In this document: positions 57,620 through 64,000 of the stretch, one piece after another
Position numbering within the stretch: position 1 is the first letter of the stretch
Layout of the letters: each line of letters begins with the position of its first letter
Assembly (NCBI GenBank): GCA_905250025.1
Contig: CAJNOJ010000427.1
Location: 1 to 64,000, forward strand
DNA from: Adineta ricciae
Lineage: Eukaryota; Rotifera; Eurotatoria; Adinetida; Adinetidae
Length of the DNA: 64,000 nt
Direction of reading: 5' to 3'
The notes under the pieces: model-generated
The model's database searches: none
What the model saw: only the letters and a program-made list of their open reading frames with translations
Told to the model about the DNA's origin: nothing
Made by a program: the position numbers and the translations under genes

Positions 57620-58299
57620 TATCAACGTGAATGTTGAAAACTTTCAATTATTATGTGTTATTGATAATTCTGTGCAACGAAGGAAACAGCAAACCTTAGG
57701 AGTGGAAAAATATTCGCTCTGATTGAGTTTTCACATAATATTGGGATCCGTTACCGTGTTGATTGTCTGATATAAGCGGACTAGATCGAGATTTTTTCTT
57801 TCATTTTCATCATGTCGTTTTTTGAAGACATGATCAATAAGCAAAAGAGACTTTCATCTCGCGCGTTTATTTTCGATTGAAATTGTTTTGAACTTGCCAT
57901 TTATTCATTGATAAGAACTCAATCTCGCTCGGCTGTAACTTTCGAAAGATCGTTTAATAGGACATTTGAGCTTTAATTACATGTCAACAAGAACTAATTT
58001 GTGCCGTGTTGAATATGATCAAAAGCGAATGAAAGTGGAAAATATTTCGAAATGACATCTTCAGAAATTAGAACGTTTGTTTTTCGCCTGGATTGGATGT
58101 TTTGACACTAGTCGAATTTGACCAGTCACTGACCAGCGTTTATTTCGTTGGACTCTTCACTGAATTACATTGATTTCTTTTCAACTTCTTCTTTACTTAT
58201 TCAATTGACAAATGACAGAAAATAAATATATTGGAAAAATAGAATATATTGTAGATTGTTTGCAGATCAACAGTTGGCATATCGATACGTAATGTGGAA

Positions 58300-58300
58300 N
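58300..58300. other. Single-N join; sequence jumps back to the equivalent of 55605
   Basis: 58301-62986 is the other copy of 55605-58299, allowing for a 2.2-kb segment present only in the second and the 232-bp MITE present only in the first. The left contig ends, and the overlapping right contig continues to the window end. Confidence 0.85.
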
Positions 58301-59808
58301 CTATAGTATTAAATCACATTTAGTCGCACGACTGAAAATCATATTCGAAATAAATGTAGAAGAATGTGTACAACATCCATTTGATCGAATTTTCACTGTA
58401 GAAATACGTCGCATATGAAAACAGAAAACTCGGATTGGAAAACATTAAAATGAAAAAGTCACACATAAGTGCAAAGAATGCTACTCTTCATGTTGCATCG
58501 GCATTCAACGCATTGTAAAGAAATAACAAGTTGTGACCGAAAGAATTTCATTTTCTCAGCATTATTCATGTGCATCACAAGAGTGAATTGCTATTCGTTT
58601 TAATCGTTACAGTACTATTCATATATGTTTGTTTATTCTCATCGATTATTGTTCGTATTTCAGTGACATATCCTTGTCTTTTTCTAGAAAATATTCGTAC
58701 ACAGATATCATATATTATAAGTGACTAATACAGAAAAGAAAACTTTAGTCGCACATTACTCCTTAACACTCGACTGATTAGTCAAAATAAATGAACATAT
58801 TTGAAAGAGAACTGATGAACAGATTGTTGGTATTGTAAAATGTGAAATATATTGGTTTCGTGTGATATAACGTCTTGTTGAACTCCATTCAAAGTTTGAT
58901 TCACTGATCATAAAGTGTGAATCATTCATAAAATGCGAACATCATCAATCGTCGACTGATAAAATACTAAAATCAGAAGGTTAATAATTCCATTTTTGAG
59001 ATCCACTTAATGTCAATTTATTTCTTTGAATACTTTGCATGTAAATTTGAGTTAAGTTCATTATTCATTCATATCAAGGAAATGCTTTGCGTCATGTTTT
59101 CATACATTCAATTTGTACATTTTATCACAATGTGTTAAATGTACATGTACACTCAAAAGTATCTTTCTGTCATCATGATTTCATAAAATTACTGAACGAA
59201 AATATCTATCCATTTCTTCACGAACGATAGATACAAAGCGAATTAGTTGACTCGTGCAAATCAACTGCAAGGAATTAGTGAGTTCGATTCACAGTTCTTT
59301 GAAAAAAAAATATAAAAAACAATTAGCATTCACATTCACATGAAAACAGTGTGGATAAACTCTACATGAACGTCTCCCGTATCTTGAATGATCCTTTTAG
59401 AAGAGTATAGCTTTTCATGAAATATTAGGTTGTAAAAAATATCTTGATAGGGAGATCCTGCCATATTTCCTGGTGTTAACTCAGACAGGATTTCTATCAT
59501 CCGAAACTGTCTTAGTGTCTTTCAAAGCTAAACAACGACCTGCAGTTATCGGTGTCCGAATCAATTGTAATAGAGCACGCGTAGCAAGTAATATAATCAC
59601 GTCTCGATAGTAATTGGACAACGTCCAATGAACGTTGAAATATGATCTTATTCCTTTTTCTTTCCCCACTGACGTTCACTATCATACTGAAACAGAGAGA
59701 ATTGAAATGAATAGCAAGAAACACTGTTGTATGTCGTGTACGGACGAGCATTGTCTATCCGTCATAATATATAGTCAATGTTTTTTCAATACGAAACGTT
59801 CAACGTCG
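58301..59808. other. Intergenic region upstream of the F-box gene
   Basis: 58301 to about 59143 duplicates 55605-56443. After that, sequence is unique to this copy and probably contains the F-box gene promoter. No RNA gene, repeat or supported ORF. Confidence 0.4.
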
Positions 59809-62070
59809 ATGACCGTCACCAGACTAGAAGATTTACCTAGTGAACTTTGGCTCGAGCTTTTCTCTTATTTCACTTGGTTCCAGTTGAACTCAACATGGGT
59901 TGAGTGGCGACTCAACAATCGTATTCACAAATTAGCTCTTCTCGCACAATCTCGTGTTGCTTTTGAAATAACACCAATGTTATTAAGAACATGGGATCAA
60001 TGTTTAAGTTATTTCGAACATCAACATTCGACGATGGCACATCGTATAACTTCCCTTGTGCTCGATGAACCAATTCTGTCACGTGAAATAATTCGACGGT
60101 GGATGGAAAACGATTCTTCATTTTTTCCACGCATTCGTCGATGCACAGTTTTTGTCGAACTCATTGGTCACAATATGTTATCTAATCTCATTCGATTAAT
60201 TCATCAAAACAAATCAACTCTTCATAGTCTTGTGATGTATTTCAATCGGCTAGATGACTATGAATACACATTAAGAGAAATCATCTCGCATGACGTCTCT
60301 GTACACACAATGAAGTTGATGTTTGTGGAAGGTAAGAGAACACATTCGTGTGATTATTGGTTGGATTTCCTGAACTCGAAAGTAGAATAGATGAGTGGTT
60401 AATTCTCGAGCGAAAACATTCGATTTAAAAAATCTTGATTCGAACTCTAAAACATGATGCGTTTTGGAAAAGAATGACTATAAAATCGAGATGGAATAAC
60501 ACATAATTCTGATTGGTCTATTTTTTGTTTTAGATGGTCGACACTATTGTGAAAATCGTTTATCTTCTAATACATTCTTTGATATTCCTTCTCATTTGGT
60601 CGCCTTTCTTCATACTGTGTCTTTCCGACTTTCATTGCGACGAATAGCCGATTTATTGATTCTCATACAACACTGTAGTTTACCACGCGTCCAATATCTT
60701 CATGTTACAGTCGAAAAGTCATTTCGCAAGTGGAACGAAAGGACTCGTCAATATGAGGAACTACCTTGTTATAAACTTTGTTCGAATGACTTTCATTCTA
60801 GTTTATTTGATTTACCAGATTTACGCACTTTTCATTTGCAACAAGTTTCTATGAGTGACATTATCGTTTTAATTCAACATCTTGCATCAATAGTTCGACT
60901 AGAGTCACTTACCGTGGTCAATTCCAATGTCAAAGGTATGCGAAACATACTCGAACAGTTATGATGATTGTGTAGATTATCTTCTATTAATTGAGAACAT
61001 ATTTCATTATAGTTTTTTTTTTCGTTTATTGTGTAGATCGAGACGAGTTGAACATATTCAAAACCAGCATGAAAACTCGCCTGTATTGTCTACGTAAACT
61101 TAAATTTATTCTTAATCTACCTGATGATACAGTATTCGAGGATGATGATCTCTATTGGTTCAATCTGGGCCATCGTGGTATTCAATATGAAATTGATAAG
61201 AATGAGACAGAATCAAAAATTGTTCTTTACACACTTCCATACTCACTCAACTGTCAACGGCAAGTGCGCAACAATGCATTTATACAACATTCACAAATTG
61301 AACGTAAGATCGACTACATTCAGTGGGTAGTCGATGATGATCCGTTATCAATCGAAAATAGTCTTGTCTATTTGCAAAATACTCACTTTCTTAAATGGTT
61401 TTATGTCATTCAAGTAAATTTGATACGCATCAGAATTGAAATTTTTACGATTTGATTTATTTAGAAAAGTATTCCAAGTCCCCGTTCATGGTGTCTAATA
61501 TTTCCTTTTCTACGTTATGTTGAGCTGAACTTCGAAGAAAATCCTTACACGTCTGGCATAATATATGACGGAACTCGATCCACGCCGATTTCTCATCGTT
61601 CCATTCTTCTGGAACAAATTCGTATAAATGCGCCGTCTCTTCAATGCCTGACACTTTCATGGGATGATATTCTACTTCTAGAATCGGGCTTACCTTGGTC
61701 CTCTTTAGATCAGTTAAATATCCGTCTAAGTGTTAGGAGACAGGATGTGCCAGATGAATCGCTCTTAGGACGTGTAGTTACAGGCAAAGCTTTTCCTCAA
61801 TTGCGATATCTTTCATTTGGTCGACGTCGCTTCAGACTCGCACCTCCAGAAGTGATGGCTCAACGAGTTTTATCGTGGTTCGATATTCTCATATCGTCAT
61901 TATCAACGCTTTCCATCTTTCATGTTAACAAACGCTGTTGCTATTATCGATCTAAACCAAAATCAGCTATTGGCACACTTATGACACTTATCAGACAACA
62001 TGTTCATTTAAATAATCCATCGGCTCATGTAATCATTCATTCAAATGAAGAAATTATTATTTGGCTTTGA
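59809..62070 (+). CDS. F-box protein, four exons, 635 residues
   Basis: Exons 59809-60331, 60534-60935, 61037-61413 and 61465-62070 join in phase (introns 202, 101 and 51 nt), opening MTVTRLEDLPSELWLELFSY. Residues about 5-45 form the F-box, and the rest has irregular leucine-rich stretches (LPRVQYLHVTVEK, LRKLKFILNLPDD, FPQLRYLSFGRRR). The N-terminus could start upstream in the same frame (59635), but the F-box makes 59809 the natural start. Likely a substrate receptor of an SCF ubiquitin ligase; the substrate is unknown. It is intact here but deleted to a stub in the other haplotype copy. Confidence 0.8.
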
Positions 62071-62901
62071 GATTGAATTAAGAAATAATTCTCATATAAA
62101 ATAGACTGAAAAGCTTTTATTTATATTTCGAATAATGAGCAATTATGAAAATAAATATCTTCATATAGAGTCGTTTTTATCAGATGAGAATGAAAGAAAA
62201 CAAATCGAACATGTGTCAGAAATGAATCTTTTGAATTATAAAATATCTTGTAGGAAAAACCAGAAGTCGAATATCATTATCGTCAAATTGAAACTGAATT
62301 TATCATCATTATCAATGTGAATGTTGAAAACTTTCAATTATTATGTGTTATTGATAATTCTGTGCAGCGAAGGAAACAGCAAACCTTAGGAGTGGAAAAA
62401 TATTCGCTCCGATTGAGTTTTCACATAATATTGGGATCCGTTACCGTGTTGATTGTCTGATATAAGCGGACTAGATCGAGATTTTTTCTTTCATTTTCAT
62501 CATGTCGTTTTTTGAAGAAATGATCAATAAGCAAAAGAGACTTTCATCTCGTGCGTTTATTTTCGATTGAAATTGTTTTGAACTTGCCATTTATTCATTG
62601 ATAAGAACTCGATCGCCCTCGGCTGTAGCTTTCGAAAGATCGTTTAATAGGACATTTGAGCTTTAATTACACGTCAACAAGAACTAATTTGTGCCGTGTT
62701 GAATATGATCAAAAGCGAATAAAAGTGGAAAATATTTCGAAGTGACATCTTCAGAAGTTAGAAAGTTGGTTTTTCGCCTGGATTGGATGTTTTGACACTA
62801 GTCGAATTTGACCAGTCACTGACCAGCGTTTATTTCGTTGGACTCTTCACTGAATTACATTGATTTCTTTTCAACTTCTTCTTTACTTATTCAATCGACA
62901 A
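62071..62901. other. Intergenic, no supported gene
   Basis: Counterpart of 57142-58219 but without the MITE. Short frames (such as 62135-62320) lack features. It probably carries the promoter of the next gene. Confidence 0.4.
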
Positions 62902-63516
62902 ATGACAGGAAATAAATACATTGGGAAAATAGAATCTATTGTACTTGTTTGTAGATCAACAGTTGGCATGTCGATTCGTAATGTGGAAATAGGAGAAGCA
63001 TTACACGACAAATCACAATTGGCAACCAAAGGCGTTTTCACTTGTGTGGCTGTTTTAATCTTTCTACAAGATGATGGATTATTCCTCGCTCACATTGGTT
63101 CTGAGATCTTCGACATCGGTGGAAAGGATCCATTAGTTGAAGTACAACGTATTATTGAGAATGCAATCATTATGTTCGATACCAATCATAAAGACACAGT
63201 TCCCGAAAGTATCTTTTTAATGGGCGGTGTCCAAAACAAAGAATATGTCAAATTGAACGATGCTCTTACAGATTGGAGACTTTCTCCTTCAATAATTGGG
63301 CCAAGCTGTGAAATAATATCGTCTCAACGTCTACGAACATTCATTGAGAAGATCAAATACCACAATTTGTGCATAAATTTTATTGAAAACTCCATTTCCG
63401 TTGGTGATATTATCGATTCGACTTGGATATCTGACGTTTCCATCGTCTGCAACAAGATATTAACGTCACCTCTAATTGCAATTTGTCACAATACTTTAGA
63501 AAAGATTCTGAAATAG
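62902..63516 (+). CDS. CheD/NTAN1-like protein (putative deamidase fold)
   Basis: A 204-residue single-exon frame from ATG 62902, chosen because the more upstream ATG (62860) lies in AT-rich leader and the other haplotype also keeps this one. The segment VFTCVAVLIFLQDDGLFLAH has the C-V-A-V ... G-x-x-x-A-H pattern of CheD and NTAN1, where cysteine and histidine form the catalytic pair of a protein glutamine/asparagine deamidase. IFLMGGVQNKEYVKLNDAL could match the later G-G region. Family assignment is by short pattern only. In the other copy (58218-58299) two extra bases near 58250 shift the frame before the cysteine. Confidence 0.45.
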   Translation: MTGNKYIGKIESIVLVCRSTVGMSIRNVEIGEALHDKSQLATKGVFTCVAVLIFLQDDGLFLAHIGSEIFDIGGKDPLVEVQRIIENAIIMFDTNHKDTVPESIFLMGGVQNKEYVKLNDALTDWRLSPSIIGPSCEIISSQRLRTFIEKIKYHNLCINFIENSISVGDIIDSTWISDVSIVCNKILTSPLIAICHNTLEKILK

Positions 63517-64000
63517 ATGGGGAACGGGTGTCTTATAGTTCAACAGTCATCTACGTTTTCGATTTTTCACGCGACGAACCACATGCGTTCATTTGTTCAA
63601 CTCGTGATCCATCTCCATTCATCGTCCACGTTATCCACAGATCAGAGATCAATAGAGCCTCACTTGATATTGTCTATTTCTTCTGTTAAAGTTAGGTTTT
63701 TTTCCAAAATAAATCATTTGATGATTCATCGATATTGTCACATTCAAGATATTGTCATCAACATTTTAACTAAATGAAACAAAGTTTATTTACAGGTAAC
63801 ACGGCCTAGTATAGCCGCTAAACCCTCTATCGAAAGAATAATGTTATAATTAGAGCGCTACTATTCGTCCAAAGAGAGAAAAAAGTTATTTCAGTTGAAC
63901 GATCTGATCATTTGATAATTTGTCAGAGTGTTTTACGTAGACTAATTTCGCTTCTTGAAATCTTCCGAAATTATAACGCTTAGTCGTGACATGTACATTT
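63517..64000. other. Window end, no supported gene
   Basis: 3' flank of the preceding gene. The 68- and 86-codon frames at 63483-63777 lack features; the sequence near 63570-63660 reads somewhat like protein (FDFSRDEPHAFICSTRD) and could be a missed 3' exon. No RNA gene recognised. Confidence 0.3.

Noticed and set aside
63780..63850. Possible tRNA gene near the right end
   Set aside because: CGGCCTAGTATAGCCG can form a small hairpin but no acceptor or T-arm with GTTCNA can be fitted around it.

Overview
The window looks like nuclear DNA of a bdelloid rotifer (Adineta/Rotaria type). The grounds are AT-rich sequence, many protein genes with introns of about 48-70 nt (GT...AG), near-identical segment pairs a few percent apart, rotifer-type expanded 7TM receptors, F-box and leucine-rich-repeat genes, and compact intronless or near-intronless genes of bacterial flavour (SRPBCC, beta-lactamase-like). 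No species can be fixed from the sequence alone.

The main layout fact is that the window is not a simple linear locus. Single N bases stand at 2299, 26977, 31237, 48773 and 58300, and immediately after every one the sequence jumps back to a position already read. The large case is best read as two haplotypes laid end to end. Haplotype A runs to 26976 and resumes at 48774, and haplotype B (26978-48772) is inserted between these halves. B starts at the equivalent of 9077 and ends at the equivalent of 49921. Most genes from 9 to 49 kb therefore appear twice and should be counted once as allele pairs, unless long reads prove a true tandem duplication.

Region by region: 1-305 is a terminal-inverted-repeat element enclosing a 9-bp minisatellite. 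At 1919-3536 and 7652-8584 lie 7TM receptor genes. At 8754-10108 is a RING/TRAF-zinc-finger protein whose last four exons encode a fatty-acid-binding-protein fold, an unexpected fusion. At 10345-13014 a CD225/dispanin membrane protein converges on an SLC3-type amino-acid-transporter heavy chain. At 13.5-14.1 kb lies a decayed fragment of a DEAH helicase. Then follow an SRPBCC protein (14718-15224), a decayed F-box/LRR gene (15.6-17.8 kb), a small secreted protein (18688-19149), a broken Cys-rich secreted protein (20231-20546), another 7TM receptor (21866-22756, minus) and a beta-lactamase-family protein (23462-24755, minus). Last in the unit is the 5' part of a giant RNA helicase gene. The B copy repeats this order at 27-48.8 kb, with an extra 2.5 kb of LRR exons and a piggyBac-like MITE.

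The most unusual gene is the giant one (25183 or 45618 to 52441 and beyond). In order it encodes an RRM-like domain, an array of short Cys/His fingers, a complete DEAH helicase, another RRM-like segment, a RING1-IBR module without a visible RING2, and a PARP catalytic domain. The PARP domain is cut by an in-frame TAG with coding sequence continuing after it. The module order suggests RNA sensing or remodelling coupled to ubiquitin and ADP-ribose signalling; that role is inference.

The right end (53.2-64 kb) carries a 580-residue intronless F-box protein, a second four-exon F-box protein present in one overlapping haplotype copy and deleted to a 3' stub in the other, a 232-bp TA-flanked MITE present in only one copy, and a CheD/NTAN1-like protein.
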